Assembly: GCA_018780415.1 (NCBI GenBank)
Contig: JADMJQ010000210.1
Span: forward strand, 26,575 to 75,414
DNA: 48,840 nucleotides
Direction: 5' to 3'
Source: Roseateles sp.
GTDB taxonomy: Bacteria; Pseudomonadota; Gammaproteobacteria; Burkholderiales; Burkholderiaceae_C
Position 1 is the stretch's first letter. Every line of letters starts with the position of its first letter. Of this stretch, positions 1 through 9,553 are shown piece after piece. The notes beneath the pieces were generated by a model. That model did not search any database. It was not told where the DNA came from and saw only the letters and a list, made by a program, of their open reading frames with translations. A program made the translations under genes and the position numbers.

Positions 1-244
1 ACAGGCCGATGGTCTTGATGTGTTCGATCAAGCCGGCCTCGCCCAGCGCCAGCATCTTCTGCGGCGCCGGGGCGACGACGAACAGCCGCCGCGTCGCCTT
101 GTTGACGCCGACGTCGGTGGCCTGGGCCGACAGCAGCACCGCCGCCAGCAACTCGAACACGCTGGCATAGGCCAACTCGGTTTGCGGCGAAGGGTTGGCC
201 GCCTGCAGAGTTTGAAAAAAGACCTGAATTTGTTGAGCATTCAT
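1..244 (-). CDS. nth: Endonuclease III, N-terminal part (cut by window edge)
   Basis: Reading leftward from the ATG at 244 gives 81 codons with no stop before the window edge. The peptide begins MNAQQIQVFFQTL and contains ELLAAVLLSAQATDVGVNKA, the strongly conserved N-terminal helix region of endonuclease III, and then ends at IKTIGL. The enzyme is a DNA glycosylase/AP lyase that removes oxidised pyrimidines. The catalytic Lys/Asp and the C-terminal 4Fe-4S cysteines lie outside the window. It sits 37 bases downstream of the GntR gene on the same strand, so the two may be co-transcribed. Family assignment is secure; completeness cannot be judged. Confidence 0.9.
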   Translation of the reverse strand, partial: MNAQQIQVFFQTLQAANPSPQTELAYASVFELLAAVLLSAQATDVGVNKATRRLFVVAPAPQKMLALGEAGLIEHIKTIGL

Positions 245-281
245 GGCTGCATTGTCCATGCGCGGACAGCAGCCTTGGCGA

Positions 282-944
282 TCAGGCGGCCGTCGGTGTG
301 GTGCTGTTGGCGGCCGCAGCCAAACCGTTGTCGAAATGCTCGCGCATCAAGCGGGCGGCATCACCGCCTTGGCGCTGCATGATTGCCGACATCAAGGCGC
401 GGTGCTCCGTCAGCGACTCATCCAGCCGCCCTTGCTTGAACAGCGAATGGTGGCGGTTCAGTTTCATCACGCGGCGCAGATCGGTGACGATTTGTGATCG
501 CCAGCGGTTGCCTTCGATCTCCAGCAAGCGCAGGTGGAATTGCTCATTGGCGGCAAAAAAAGCGTCGCGCTCGCCGGCTTGGCGCTCCAATTGATCGTGC
601 AGCAGTTGCAGCTCGCCCAGCTCGGCGTCCGTTGCGGCGGCGGCGACTTTTGACGCAGCGTCGCTTTCTAGCAAGGCCAGCAGCTGATAGGCCTCGCGCA
701 CATCGCGCTCGCTCATTTCGGTCACATAGGCGCCGCGCCTCACCTTCATCGTCACCAAACCTTCGGCGGCCAATACCTTCAGCGCCTCTCTCAACGGTGT
801 GCGGCTGATGCCCAGCTCGGCGCAGAGCTTCAATTCGTCGATCCAGGCGCCCGGCTCCAGCTCGCGGCCGAAGATTTGCTGGCGCAAGCGCTCCGCCACC
901 TCTTGATAAAGGGCGCGCGGGGCGAGCGTGAGTGGGGCGTTCAT
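282..944 (-). CDS. GntR-family transcriptional regulator, FCD (FadR-like) subfamily
   Basis: This 220-residue protein has an N-terminal winged helix (about residues 10-75) with the GntR signature around ELGISRTPLREALKVLAAEG and a following VRRGAYV wing. A C-terminal all-helical FCD ligand domain (about 85-205) carries the spaced acidic and histidine residues typical of the subfamily (EQFHLRL, EHRALMSAI, MREHF). FCD regulators usually bind organic acids or acyl compounds. It is divergent from the methylmalonyl-CoA mutase operon across a 98-base gap, so the simplest inference is that it controls that operon and itself. The ligand is not known from sequence. The nth gene follows on the same strand. 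Confidence 0.9.
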   Translation of the reverse strand: MNAPLTLAPRALYQEVAERLRQQIFGRELEPGAWIDELKLCAELGISRTPLREALKVLAAEGLVTMKVRRGAYVTEMSERDVREAYQLLALLESDAASKVAAAATDAELGELQLLHDQLERQAGERDAFFAANEQFHLRLLEIEGNRWRSQIVTDLRRVMKLNRHHSLFKQGRLDESLTEHRALMSAIMQRQGGDAARLMREHFDNGLAAAANSTTPTAA

Positions 945-987
945 GGTCTTGGTGAGATGGTCGGCGTCAGTGTAGCGTCAATTTTGA

Positions 988-1003
988 ATTTATAATTATG
1001 AAT
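988..1003. promoter_or_regulatory. Candidate operator and -10 element of the mutase operon
   Basis: The AT-rich stretch 981-1005 stands out in a GC-rich intergenic region. Positions 988-1003 form an imperfect palindrome (ATTTATAATTATGAAT, 14 of 16 positions symmetric) and include a perfect TATAAT at 991-996 that could be the -10 of the rightward operon. No good -35 is visible at 16-18 bases upstream. Overlap of a dyad with the -10 would suit repression by the divergent GntR regulator. This is inference from position and symmetry only. Confidence 0.4.
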
Positions 1004-1042
1004 GATTGGCGCGCTATCATGCAGCGTCCGCAGGAGTCCTCG

Positions 1043-3211
1043 ATGTCTGAAGCGTCAAAAAATGTGTTGAATGAATTTGCAGCGGCCAGCTTGGCCGACT
1101 GGACCAAAGCGGCCGCCAAATCTGCCCCCGGGGGCGACTTGGCGGCGCTGAACTGGCACACGCCCGAAGGGCTGGTCGTCAAGCCGCTCTACACGGCGGC
1201 CGACACGGCGGGCCTACCGCACGCCGACACCTTGCCCGGTTTCGAGCCCTATCTGCGCGGCCCGCAGGCGACCATGTATGCGGTGCGGCCCTGGACGATA
1301 CGCCAGTACGCCGGCTTTTCCACCGCCGAGGAAAGCAATGCCTTCTACCGCAAGGCCTTGGCCGCCGGCGGGCAGGGCGTGTCGGTCGCGTTCGACTTGG
1401 CCACGCACCGCGGCTACGACAGCGACCACCCGCGCGTGACCGGCGATGTCGGCAAGGCCGGCGTGGCGATCGACTCGGTCGAGGACATGAAGATACTCTT
1501 CAACCAGATCCCGCTGGACAAGGTCTCGGTCTCGATGACGATGAACGGTGCGGTGCTGCCGGTGCTGGCCGGTTATGTGGTGGCGGCCGAAGAGCAGGGC
1601 GTCAGCCAGGATAAATTGAGCGGAACCATCCAGAACGACATCCTCAAGGAGTTCATGGTTCGCAACACGTACATCTACCCGCCCGAGCCGTCGATGCGCA
1701 TCATCGGCGACATCATTGAATACACGGCGCAAAACTGCCCCAAGTTCAACTCGATCAGCATCAGCGGCTATCACATGCAAGAAGCCGGCGCCAACCAGGC
1801 TCTGGAGCTGGCCTTCACGCTGGCCGACGGCAAGGAATATGTGAAGACGGCCTTGGCCAAGGGCCTGAGCGTCGACGAGTTCGCACCGCGCCTGAGCTTC
1901 TTCTGGGCCGTGGGCATGAACTTCTATCTGGAGATCGCCAAGATGCGGGCCGCACGCCTGCTCTGGTGCCGCATCATGAAGGGCTTTGATGCCAAGAACC
2001 CCAAGTCGCTGATGCTGCGCACGCACAGCCAGACCTCGGGCTGGAGCTTGACCGAGCAAGACCCGTACAACAACGTCGTTAGAACCACGATCGAGGCGAT
2101 GGCGGCGGTGTTCGGCGGCACGCAGTCGCTGCATACCAACTCGCTGGACGAGGCGATCGCGCTGCCGACCGAGTTCTCCTCGCGCATCGCCCGCAACACG
2201 CAGCTGATCATTCAGGAAGAGACGCACATCACCAGCGTGATCGACCCTTGGGCCGGCAGCTACATGATGGAGTCGCTGACGCAGGACATGGCGGACAAGG
2301 CCTGGTCCATCATCGAAGAAGTCGAAGCGATGGGCGGCATGGTCAAGGCGGTGGACTCGGGCTGGGCCAAGCTCAAGATCGAGGCCAGCGCGGCCCAGAA
2401 GCAGGCCGCCATCGATTCCGGTCGCGACGTCATCGTTGGCGTCAACAAATACAAGCTGGCCAAGGAAGACCCGATTGAGATTCTGGACGTAGACAATGTA
2501 CGCGTGCGTGACGGGCAAATTGAGCGGCTCAAGGCGATCAAAGCCAGCCGTGACACTGCAGCCGTGCAGGCGGCGCTGCAGGCGCTGACCGAGGCCGCCA
2601 CATCGGGCCAAGGCAATCTGCTCGACCTCAGCATCAAGGCGATGCGCTTGCGCGCCACCGTCGGCGAGATCAGCGACGCGCTGGAGCTGGTCTACGGCCG
2701 CCACCGGGCCGATACGCAAAAGGTCAGCGGCGTTTATGCCGCGGCCTACGACTCGGCCGAGGGCTGGGCCAAGCTGCAAGAAGAGATCGCCGCCTTTGCC
2801 GTCGAGCAGGGCCGACGTCCGCGCGTGATGGTGGCCAAATTGGGCCAGGACGGCCATGACCGCGGCGCCAAGGTGGTGGCCACCGCCTACGCCGATCTGG
2901 GATTTGATGTCGACATCGGCCCGCTGTTCCAGACCCCCGAGGAATGCGCCCGCCAAGCGATCGAGAACGATGTGCATGCGGTCGGCATCTCAACGCTCGC
3001 CGCCGGCCACAAGACCCTGGTGCCGGCCATCATCGCGTCGCTGAAGGCGCAGGGCGCCGATGACATCATCGTGTTTGTCGGCGGCGTGATTCCGGCGCAG
3101 GACTACGACATGCTTTATGAGGCCGGCGTCAAAGGCATCTACGGCCCCGGCACGCCGATCCCGGCCAGCGCCAAGGATGTGCTGGAGCAGATTCGCCTGA
3201 GTTTGGGATGA
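1043..3211 (+). CDS. scpA: Methylmalonyl-CoA mutase, one-polypeptide (homodimeric) type
   Basis: The 722-residue product interconverts methylmalonyl-CoA and succinyl-CoA using adenosylcobalamin. The N-terminal substrate-binding barrel shows [18 protein letters not shown] and [15 protein letters not shown]. The C-terminal cobalamin domain has the DxHxxG motif in [14 protein letters not shown], with the cobalt-ligating His at residue 605, and [16 protein letters not shown] near the end. The ATG at 1043 is preferred over the in-frame ATG at 998 because AGGAG lies at 1032-1036, six bases upstream, and the extra 15 residues do not resemble the family. Full length for the class. Its TGA overlaps the next ATG by three bases, so it leads a tightly coupled operon. 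Confidence 0.97.
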   Translation: MSEASKNVLNEFAAASLADWTKAAAKSAPGGDLAALNWHTPEGLVVKPLYTAADTAGLPHADTLPGFEPYLRGPQATMYAVRPWTIRQYAGFSTAEESNAFYRKALAAGGQGVSVAFDLATHRGYDSDHPRVTGDVGKAGVAIDSVEDMKILFNQIPLDKVSVSMTMNGAVLPVLAGYVVAAEEQGVSQDKLSGTIQNDILKEFMVRNTYIYPPEPSMRIIGDIIEYTAQNCPKFNSISISGYHMQEAGANQALELAFTLADGKEYVKTALAKGLSVDEFAPRLSFFWAVGMNFYLEIAKMRAARLLWCRIMKGFDAKNPKSLMLRTHSQTSGWSLTEQDPYNNVVRTTIEAMAAVFGGTQSLHTNSLDEAIALPTEFSSRIARNTQLIIQEETHITSVIDPWAGSYMMESLTQDMADKAWSIIEEVEAMGGMVKAVDSGWAKLKIEASAAQKQAAIDSGRDVIVGVNKYKLAKEDPIEILDVDNVRVRDGQIERLKAIKASRDTAAVQAALQALTEAATSGQGNLLDLSIKAMRLRATVGEISDALELVYGRHRADTQKVSGVYAAAYDSAEGWAKLQEEIAAFAVEQGRRPRVMVAKLGQDGHDRGAKVVATAYADLGFDVDIGPLFQTPEECARQAIENDVHAVGISTLAAGHKTLVPAIIASLKAQGADDIIVFVGGVIPAQDYDMLYEAGVKGIYGPGTPIPASAKDVLEQIRLSLG

Positions 3212-3657
3212 GCAACTACAGTTTTCAGCCCGTTCAGGCCGAGGACTTCGACGCGATGCTGACGCTGCGCATGACGGCCTTGCGTGAGAGCCTGGAGCGG
3301 CTGGGGCGTTTTGATCTGCAGCGCGGGCGTGAGCGGTTCCTGGCCGGATTCGCGCCCGAGTTCATGCAGCACATCTGCTGCGGCGACGAGCACATCGGTT
3401 TCGTGACGCTGAAGCCCAGCGGTGCTACTTTGCAGCTTGAGCATTTGTATGTGAGCCCTGAGCAGCAAGACCAGCGGGTCGGAGCCTGGGTGATCAGCTG
3501 GGTCAAGGACCGCGCCCGGACGGCCAGGCAAGACGTGACCCTGTCGGCCTTGAAGCTCAGCGACGCCAACCGCTTTTATCTGCGTCACGGGTTCAAACAA
3601 GTCGCCGAGAGCGAGTTTGATATTGATTACCGCTGGACTTGCGAGGTCGCTGCATGA
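3208..3657 (+). CDS. GNAT-family N-acetyltransferase inside the mutase operon
   Basis: This 149-residue protein resembles the GNAT fold. It begins with a short beta strand and helix ([19 protein letters not shown]), has a central strand [11 protein letters not shown] followed by a degenerate acyl-CoA loop (QRVGAWVI instead of the common RGxGxG), and ends with [21 protein letters not shown], the usual C-terminal YxxxGF element. Start and stop both overlap neighbours by ATGA-type junctions (3208-3211 and 3654-3657), which implies translational coupling to the mutase and MeaB. The acceptor is unknown. A role in modifying an enzyme of the pathway, or in detoxifying an acyl intermediate, is speculation. 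Confidence 0.8.
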   Translation: MSNYSFQPVQAEDFDAMLTLRMTALRESLERLGRFDLQRGRERFLAGFAPEFMQHICCGDEHIGFVTLKPSGATLQLEHLYVSPEQQDQRVGAWVISWVKDRARTARQDVTLSALKLSDANRFYLRHGFKQVAESEFDIDYRWTCEVAA

Positions 3658-4634
3658 GTCTGGCCGCCGCTCTTTTGGCTGGGCCGAGCGCCGCTCAGCG
3701 CCGCGCGATCGCCAAGGCAATCACGCTCTTGGAGTCCACGCGGCCTGACCATCGCCTGCAAGCCGACGCCTTGCTGACCGAACTGCTGCCGCATACCGGC
3801 AAGGCTTTTCGGCTGGGCATCTCCGGCGTGCCCGGCGTGGGCAAGAGCACTTTTATCGAGGCGCTGGGCCTGTTTTTGATTGAGCGCGGCCAGCGCGTCG
3901 CGGTGCTGGCGGTCGACCCCTCCAGCAGCCTTTCGGGTGGCGCCATCCTCGGCGACAAAACCCGCATGGAGCGGCTGTCGATGGATGAGCGCGCATTCAT
4001 CCGCCCCAGCCCTAGCAGCGGCACGCTGGGCGGCGTGGCCGACAAGACCCGAGAGGCGATGCTGGTCTGCGAGGCGGCCGGCTTTGATGTGGTCATTGTC
4101 GAGACCGTCGGCGTCGGCCAGAGCGAAACGGCGGTGGCCGGCATGACGGATATGTATGTGCTCTTGCAACTGCCCAATGCCGGCGACGACCTGCAGGCGA
4201 TCAAGAAAGGCGTGATGGAGCTGGCCGATCTGGTGGTCATCAACAAGGCCGATCTGGACTGGGCCGCCGCCACCCGCGCCCAGGCGCAAATTGGCTCCAG
4301 CCTGCGCCACTATGGTCGCTCGGGCCAGACTGCCAGCCATCCGCGCGTGTTACAAGTTAGTGCCTTGAAGGCCGCGGGGCTGGATGAGTTCTGGGCGGCG
4401 GTGGCGCTGTATCGCAGCGAGCAGAACAGCCGAGGCGGCATGCAGGCCAAACGCCAGGCCCAGGCCTTGGACTGGATGTGGGAACGCATCCACAGCGGCC
4501 TGCGCCAGCAGTTCGCCGACGCGCCGGCTGTACGCGAGCTACTGCCCGCGATCACGACCGAGGTTTTGCAAGGCCGATTGGCCGCATCGACCGCTGCCCG
4601 ACAGCTTTTGAATCGATTTTCTGGAGAGCTTTGA
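3654..4634 (+). CDS. meaB: Methylmalonyl-CoA mutase-associated GTPase MeaB
   Basis: The 326-residue product is the G-protein chaperone that protects and reloads adenosylcobalamin mutases. The P-loop is GVPGVGKST (residues 58-66), followed by [19 protein letters not shown], the MeaB/ArgK-type switch region, then ETVGVGQSE and the NKAD base-recognition motif in [13 protein letters not shown]-terminal helical dimerisation part follows. The ATG at 3654, overlapping the preceding TGA as ATGA, is chosen over the ATG at 3639. Its position directly behind the mutase matches the common meaB context. Only one base separates its stop from the carboxylase start. Confidence 0.96.
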   Translation: MSLAAALLAGPSAAQRRAIAKAITLLESTRPDHRLQADALLTELLPHTGKAFRLGISGVPGVGKSTFIEALGLFLIERGQRVAVLAVDPSSSLSGGAILGDKTRMERLSMDERAFIRPSPSSGTLGGVADKTREAMLVCEAAGFDVVIVETVGVGQSETAVAGMTDMYVLLQLPNAGDDLQAIKKGVMELADLVVINKADLDWAAATRAQAQIGSSLRHYGRSGQTASHPRVLQVSALKAAGLDEFWAAVALYRSEQNSRGGMQAKRQAQALDWMWERIHSGLRQQFADAPAVRELLPAITTEVLQGRLAASTAARQLLNRFSGEL

Positions 4635-4635
4635 A

Positions 4636-6168
4636 ATGCATGACATCCAACAACGGCTGGAAGAAAAGCGCGCACAGGCCCGCCTCGGCGGTGGCGAAAA
4701 ACGCATCGCTGCGCAGCACGCCAAGGGCAAGCTGACCGCGCGCGAGCGTCTGGAGTTGCTGTTTGACGAGGGTACTTTCGAGGAATGGGATATGTTTGTC
4801 GAGCATCGTTGCGTCGACTTCGGCATGCAGGACAACAAGATTCCGGGTGACGGCGTGGTCACCGGTTACGGCATGATCAATGGCCGCCTGGCTTTCAGCT
4901 TCAGCCAGGACTTCACGGTGTTTGGCGGCGCCTTGAGCGAGTCACACGCGGAGAAAATCTGCAAGGTGATGGACCAGGCCATGAAGGTCGGCGCGCCCGT
5001 GATTGGCCTCAACGACTCGGGCGGCGCGCGCATCCAGGAGGGTGTGGCCTCGCTGGGCGGCTATGCCGATGTGTTCCAGAAAAATGTGTTGGCCAGCGGC
5101 GTGATCCCGCAAATCAGCATGATCATGGGGCCTTGCGCGGGTGGTGCGGTCTATTCGCCGGCGATGACGGACTTCATCTTCATGGTCAAGGATTCGAGCT
5201 ATATGTTCGTCACCGGCCCCGAGGTGGTGAAGACGGTCACGCATGAGGAGGTGACGGCCGAGCAGCTGGGCGGTGCTGGTACGCACACCAGCAAAAGCGG
5301 CGTCGCCGACCTGGCCTTCGAGAACGATGTCGAAGCGATCCTGATGCTGAGGCGCTTCTTCAACTACCTGCCGTTGAACAACCGCGAAAAGGCGCCCACA
5401 AGGCCCAGCGGCGACCCCGGCAACCGGCTCGATCACTCGCTCGACACCCTGGTGCCGGACAACGCCAACAAGCCTTACGACATGAAGGAGCTGATTCAGA
5501 AGGTGGTCGATGACGGCGACTTTTTCGAGCTGCAGCCCGAGTACGCAAAAAACATCCTGACCGGCTTTGGCCGCATGGAGGGCCAGACGGTCGGCATCGT
5601 CGCCAACCAACCCCTGGTCTTGGCCGGCTGCCTGGACATCAAGAGCTCCATCAAGGCGGCGCGCTTTGTGCGCTTTTGCGATGCCTTCAACATTCCGGTG
5701 ATCACCTTTGTCGATGTGCCTGGCTTCATGCCCGGCACTTCGCAGGAATACGGCGGCATCATCAAGCATGGCGCCAAGCTGCTCTACGCCTTTGCCGAGT
5801 GCACGGTGCCCAAAGTGACGGTGATCACCCGCAAGGCCTACGGCGGCGCCTATGACGTGATGAGCTCCAAGCATCTGCGCGGCGACGTCAACTTCGCCTG
5901 GCCTAACGCCGAAATCGCGGTGATGGGGGCCAAGGGCGCGGTCGAGATTATCTTCCGCGAAGACAAGGGCGACCCGGAGAAGCTGGCCGCCAAGGAAGCC
6001 GAGTACAAGGCCCGCTTTGCCAACCCCTTTGTGGCCGGCGCGCGCGGCTTTATCGATGACGTGATTCAGCCGCACGAGACCCGCAAGCGCATCTGCCGCT
6101 CGCTGGTGATGCTCAAGGACAAGAAGCTGGAGAACCCGTGGCGCAAGCACGGCAATATTCCTTTGTGA
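4636..6168 (+). CDS. pccB: Propionyl-CoA carboxylase beta (carboxyltransferase) subunit
   Basis: The 510-residue protein transfers the carboxyl group from biotin to propionyl-CoA to give methylmalonyl-CoA. It has the two crotonase-like halves of acyl-CoA carboxyltransferases. The N-terminal half shows [18 protein letters not shown] and [16 protein letters not shown], which form an oxyanion-binding region. The C-terminal half shows [19 protein letters not shown] and [15 protein letters not shown]. Length and motif order match PccB rather than the split AccA/AccD. The stop overlaps a GTG that begins the next small gene. Confidence 0.96.
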   Translation: MHDIQQRLEEKRAQARLGGGEKRIAAQHAKGKLTARERLELLFDEGTFEEWDMFVEHRCVDFGMQDNKIPGDGVVTGYGMINGRLAFSFSQDFTVFGGALSESHAEKICKVMDQAMKVGAPVIGLNDSGGARIQEGVASLGGYADVFQKNVLASGVIPQISMIMGPCAGGAVYSPAMTDFIFMVKDSSYMFVTGPEVVKTVTHEEVTAEQLGGAGTHTSKSGVADLAFENDVEAILMLRRFFNYLPLNNREKAPTRPSGDPGNRLDHSLDTLVPDNANKPYDMKELIQKVVDDGDFFELQPEYAKNILTGFGRMEGQTVGIVANQPLVLAGCLDIKSSIKAARFVRFCDAFNIPVITFVDVPGFMPGTSQEYGGIIKHGAKLLYAFAECTVPKVTVITRKAYGGAYDVMSSKHLRGDVNFAWPNAEIAVMGAKGAVEIIFREDKGDPEKLAAKEAEYKARFANPFVAGARGFIDDVIQPHETRKRICRSLVMLKDKKLENPWRKHGNIPL

Positions 6169-6626
6169 AGGCGCTGGTGCTGGCCTCACTCGTAGTTGCC
6201 TTGCCTGCCATGGCGCTCGATTGCGCAGCCGAGCATGAACTGGCCGGCGAGCAGGGCAGGGCCGGCGAGCAGGATCAAGACGCTGGCGACGCCAAAGGCA
6301 AGCAAGAGGCCAAGGCTGCGTTTGAGCGCTGCGCCTTGCTTCGCTATGGGCCTGATAGTGCGCCACGCGTCGACGCCTGCGAGGCCGATCTGTTCAGCCT
6401 GCCGGTGATTTTGCTGTTCCGTGTGGATGGCGCGTCACGCTCGGACGCCTTGGCCGATTTGAAACGCGAAGATGCGCACGAGGACGGCCGGGCTCAAGCC
6501 ATGTTGGCCTTTGCCTACCAGGGCCGTGGTCCGGCCAAGGGCCAGGGGCCGGCCTGGATGGCCGAGCGGGTCAAGCAATGGACCGATCGCTGCCTATCGG
6601 GGCGGCTGCGGTTTTCTCAGAATTGA
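6165..6626 (+). CDS. Small exported protein of unknown function between pccB and pccA
   Basis: I do not recognise this family. The reading frame is open from a GTG at 6138, but the GTG at 6165 overlaps the pccB stop as GTGA and yields a clean signal peptide ([16 protein letters not shown], cleavage likely before LDCAAE), so 6165 is the better start and gives 153 residues. The mature part has four cysteines (DCAAE, ERCALL, DACEA, DRCLS), consistent with two disulfides, a Gln/Asp/Ala-rich low-complexity stretch, and a helical C-terminal half with [13 protein letters not shown], which is vaguely TPR- or Sel1-like. It is embedded in a cytoplasmic CoA pathway operon although it looks periplasmic. 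Confidence 0.75.
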   Translation: MKALVLASLVVALPAMALDCAAEHELAGEQGRAGEQDQDAGDAKGKQEAKAAFERCALLRYGPDSAPRVDACEADLFSLPVILLFRVDGASRSDALADLKREDAHEDGRAQAMLAFAYQGRGPAKGQGPAWMAERVKQWTDRCLSGRLRFSQN

Positions 6627-6641
6627 AGCGGGAGTTTAAGC

Positions 6642-8690
6642 ATGTTTACAAAGATTCTTATAGCCAACCGCGGCGAGATCGCTTGCCGAGTCATCAAGAC
6701 TGCCCGCAAGATGGGCATCAAGACGGTGGCCGTCTATTCCGAGGCCGACAAGGACGCGCTGCATGTCGAGCTGGCCGATGAGGCCGTGCTCTTGGGCCCA
6801 GCGCCCAGTCGCGAGTCCTATCTGGTGGCGGACAAGATCATTGCCGCGGCGCTGCAGACCGGCGCGCAGGCGATTCACCCCGGCTACGGCTTCCTGAGCG
6901 AGAACGAGGACTTCGCCCGCCGGGTCGAAGAAGCCGGCATCGCCTTCATCGGCCCCAAGGCGCACTCGATCGCTGCAATGGGCGACAAGATCGCGTCCAA
7001 GAAGCTGGCCAATGCCGCGCAGGTCAACACCATCCCCGGCCACAACGAGCCAATTCTGTCGGCCGAGGAAGCGGTGACGATTGCGGCCGGCATCGGCTAT
7101 CCGGTCATGATCAAGGCCAGCGCCGGCGGCGGTGGCAAGGGTTTACGTGTCGCCTTCAACGACAAGGACTGCTTCGAAGGCTTCACCAGCTGCCGCAACG
7201 AGGCGCGCAACAGCTTCGGCGATGACCGCGTCTTCATGGAGAAGTTCGTCGAGGAGCCGCGCCATATCGAGATCCAGATCCTTGGCGACAGCCAGGGCCA
7301 TGTGCTCTATCTGTGGGAACGCGACTGCTCGATCCAGCGCCGCCACCAGAAGGTGATCGAAGAAGCGCCGTCGCCTTTCATCAGCGAAGCCACGCGCAAG
7401 GCGATGGGCGAGCAAGCCGTCGCCTTGGCCAAAGCGGTCAACTATCAGAGTGCTGGCACGGTCGAGTTTGTCGTTGGCAAGGACCAGAGTTTCTATTTCC
7501 TGGAGATGAACACGCGGCTGCAGGTCGAGCATCCGGTGACCGAATGCATCACCGGGTTGGACCTGGTCGAGCAGATGATCCGCGTTGCCGCCGGTGAGGC
7601 CTTGGCCTTCACCCAGGCCGATTTGAAGCGCGAAGGCTGGGCGATCGAGTGCCGCATCAATGCCGAAGATCCGTTCCGCAACTTCTTGCCGTCGACCGGC
7701 CGCCTGGTCAAATACCAGCCGCCCGTGGCGACGATGGAATCTGCCGATCCGGCTCGTTACGGTGTGCGGGTGGACACCGGCGTGGTCGAGGGCGGCGAGA
7801 TCCCGATGTTCTATGACTCGATGATCGCCAAGCTGATCGTGCACGGCAAGGACCGGGCCCAGGCGATCGCCAAGATGCGCGAGGCGCTGAATGGTTTTGT
7901 GATCCGCGGCATCTCCAGCAATATCCCGTTCCAGTCGGCGCTGCTGGCGCATGCGGACTTCCAGAGCGGTAACTTCAACACCGGCTTCATCGCTCAAAAT
8001 TATGCAGCCGGCTTTCGCGCCGAAGATGTGCCGCATGAGGACCCGCTGTTCCTGGTGGCACTGGCCGGCTTCATACGCCGCAAGGCGCGTGAGCGCGAGG
8101 CCGGCATCACCGGCCAACTGCCCGGCCATGAGGTGAAGATCGAGCATGACTATGTGGCCCTGGTGTCGGAAGGCACGGTCGGCGAGCAGACCCGTCACGA
8201 GCTGCACATTTCCGAGTTTGTCGGCCATCTGGGCGAGGCGCTGGTGCGGGTCGGTGATAAGGAATTCCGTATCGTCTGCAACTCGCGCCTGAACGACATC
8301 CGGCTAACGGGCACGGTCAACGGCGAGCCCTTTGTGGCTCAGGCCGAGCGCGGCGCGCCCAGGCAGCCGCTGGCCTACCGTTTGCAGCACAACGGCTATG
8401 CCATCGTCGTCAATGTCTTGTCGCCGCGCGCGGCCGAGCTGCAGGCCTTGATGCCGTTCAAGGCGCCGCCCGACACCAGCAAGTTCCTGCTTTCACCGAT
8501 GCCGGGTTTGCTGGTCCACATCGCCGCCCAGCCGGGCCAGGTGGTGCAGGCGGGCGAGCGGCTGGCGGTGATCGAGGCCATGAAGATGGAGAACATCCTC
8601 TTGGCTACCCAGGACGTGAAGATCGCCGAGGTGCTGGCCAAGGTGGGCGAGAGCCTGGCGGTGGATCAGCTGATTTTGAGGTTCGAATGA
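6642..8690 (+). CDS. pccA: Propionyl-CoA carboxylase alpha subunit (biotin carboxylase and biotin carrier)
   Basis: The 682-residue protein carboxylates its own biotin with ATP and bicarbonate. Residues 1-450 are biotin carboxylase ([14 protein letters not shown] at the start, ATP-grasp loop [24 protein letters not shown] in the active site). A linking BT domain follows that contacts PccB. The C-terminal biotinyl domain carries EAMKM with the biotin-accepting Lys648, 34 residues from the end as usual. A GGGAG ribosome site lies at 6630-6634. The stop overlaps the following ATG (ATGA at 8687-8690). With pccB it completes the first step of the pathway. Confidence 0.96.
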   Translation: MFTKILIANRGEIACRVIKTARKMGIKTVAVYSEADKDALHVELADEAVLLGPAPSRESYLVADKIIAAALQTGAQAIHPGYGFLSENEDFARRVEEAGIAFIGPKAHSIAAMGDKIASKKLANAAQVNTIPGHNEPILSAEEAVTIAAGIGYPVMIKASAGGGGKGLRVAFNDKDCFEGFTSCRNEARNSFGDDRVFMEKFVEEPRHIEIQILGDSQGHVLYLWERDCSIQRRHQKVIEEAPSPFISEATRKAMGEQAVALAKAVNYQSAGTVEFVVGKDQSFYFLEMNTRLQVEHPVTECITGLDLVEQMIRVAAGEALAFTQADLKREGWAIECRINAEDPFRNFLPSTGRLVKYQPPVATMESADPARYGVRVDTGVVEGGEIPMFYDSMIAKLIVHGKDRAQAIAKMREALNGFVIRGISSNIPFQSALLAHADFQSGNFNTGFIAQNYAAGFRAEDVPHEDPLFLVALAGFIRRKAREREAGITGQLPGHEVKIEHDYVALVSEGTVGEQTRHELHISEFVGHLGEALVRVGDKEFRIVCNSRLNDIRLTGTVNGEPFVAQAERGAPRQPLAYRLQHNGYAIVVNVLSPRAAELQALMPFKAPPDTSKFLLSPMPGLLVHIAAQPGQVVQAGERLAVIEAMKMENILLATQDVKIAEVLAKVGESLAVDQLILRFE

Positions 8691-9169
8691 TGATGACTAG
8701 CAATAACGCTAAGCCTTACCGCATCCTCGGCATCCAGCAAATCGCCATCGGCGGACCCGACAAGCAGGCCTTGCGCCGGCTTTGGGTCGATGTGCTGGGC
8801 CTGACGGTCACCGGCAACTTTGTCTCCGAACGCGAGAACGTCGATGAGGACATCTGCGCGATTGGCACGGGGCCGCACAAGATCGAGGTCGATCTGATGC
8901 AGCCGCTGGACCCGGACAAAAAGCCCGCCGTCCACACCACGCCGCTCAATCATGTCGGTCTGTGGGTCGACGATCTGCCCAAGGCGGTCGAGTGGATGAC
9001 CGCAAACGGCGTGCGTTTTGCGCCGGGCGGCATCCGCAAGGGCGCGGCCGGCTTTGATATCTGTTTCATCCACCCCAAAAGCAGCGCCGAGTTCCCGATT
9101 GGCGGAGAGGGCGTGCTGATCGAGTTGGTGCAGGCACCGGCCGAGGTGATCGCCGCCTTGGGCTCATAA
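8687..9169 (+). CDS. VOC-superfamily protein, candidate methylmalonyl-CoA epimerase
   Basis: A 160-residue vicinal oxygen chelate protein with two beta-alpha-beta-beta-beta repeats: one beginning GIQQIAIGG (about residue 14), the other [18 protein letters not shown] (about residue 87). His in LNHVGL and Glu in GVLIELVQ fit two metal ligands of epimerases and glyoxalases, but the first-repeat ligand position, normally His in IDHVGIAV, is Gln here. As last gene of an operon that otherwise lacks an epimerase, the parsimonious role is racemising (2S)- to (2R)-methylmalonyl-CoA. A different lyase activity cannot be excluded. The first of three tandem ATGs overlaps the pccA stop. Confidence 0.8.
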   Translation: MMMTSNNAKPYRILGIQQIAIGGPDKQALRRLWVDVLGLTVTGNFVSERENVDEDICAIGTGPHKIEVDLMQPLDPDKKPAVHTTPLNHVGLWVDDLPKAVEWMTANGVRFAPGGIRKGAAGFDICFIHPKSSAEFPIGGEGVLIELVQAPAEVIAALGS

Positions 9170-9181
9170 GCCATCCCCTTT

Positions 9182-9230
9182 ATCCCCTTCATCCAGGCTC
9201 AAAATTCTTGTTTGCCAGGATGAAGGGGAT
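9182..9230. terminator. Inverted repeat between convergent genes, possible terminator
   Basis: The 13-base arms ATCCCCTTCATCC (9182-9194) and GGATGAAGGGGAT (9218-9230) are exact inverted copies separated by 23 bases, in the 75-base gap between the VOC gene and the converging DUF3325 gene. Neither strand carries a strong U-tract, so it may act as an RNA stabiliser or weak bidirectional terminator. Confidence 0.5.
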
Positions 9231-9244
9231 GGAAGGGATATCGG

Positions 9245-9553
9245 TCACAGTAGCCAGATCAGGCGCAGCCACTGAGGCTGCCAAGCCAGCACAAAGGCGA
9301 TCAGCACGGCGGCGCCGGCCAGCAGCATGGCCCAGACCAGCACGGCCATCGAGGCATGATCGGCCTGCAGACACAACACCAGTGAGGCCGCCAGCAGCAA
9401 GCTGCCCATCACCCGCAGCAGCCGGCGGCTGAGCGCGGGCGTAGCGCCTTGGCCATGCACCTGTTGCCAATGCGTGTCCATGGCCAGGGCCAGCCAGGCA
9501 AAGCCCAGGACAGCCGCCAAGGCCGCGCCCGCCAACATCGCCGACTCAACCAT
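9245..9553 (-). CDS. DUF3325-family small membrane protein (iron-uptake operon)
   Basis: This 102-residue protein is almost all hydrophobic, with three predicted membrane segments (near residues 5-24, 48-65 and 70-92) and a short polar loop HWQQVHGQGATPALSRR. Size, topology and position behind a PepSY membrane protein fit the DUF3325 family found in siderophore receptor loci. Its start overlaps the end of the PepSY gene by eight bases, which implies coupling. The molecular function is unknown; its context suggests an accessory role in ferric-siderophore reduction or iron release. Confidence 0.7.
   Translation of the reverse strand: MVESAMLAGAALAAVLGFAWLALAMDTHWQQVHGQGATPALSRRLLRVMGSLLLAASLVLCLQADHASMAVLVWAMLLAGAAVLIAFVLAWQPQWLRLIWLL

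Noticed and set aside
998-1042. Upstream ATG for the mutase
   Set aside because: The extra peptide is not conserved-looking and the AGGAG site fits the ATG at 1043.
945-1042. Cobalamin riboswitch before the mutase operon
   Set aside because: The leader is under 60 bases and shows no B12-box-like sequence; too short for this riboswitch class.
1214-2977. Long minus-strand open frame opposite the mutase gene
   Set aside because: It is antisense to a well-supported enzyme, is rich in Arg, His, Gly and Gln, and matches no family; it is a by-product of high GC.
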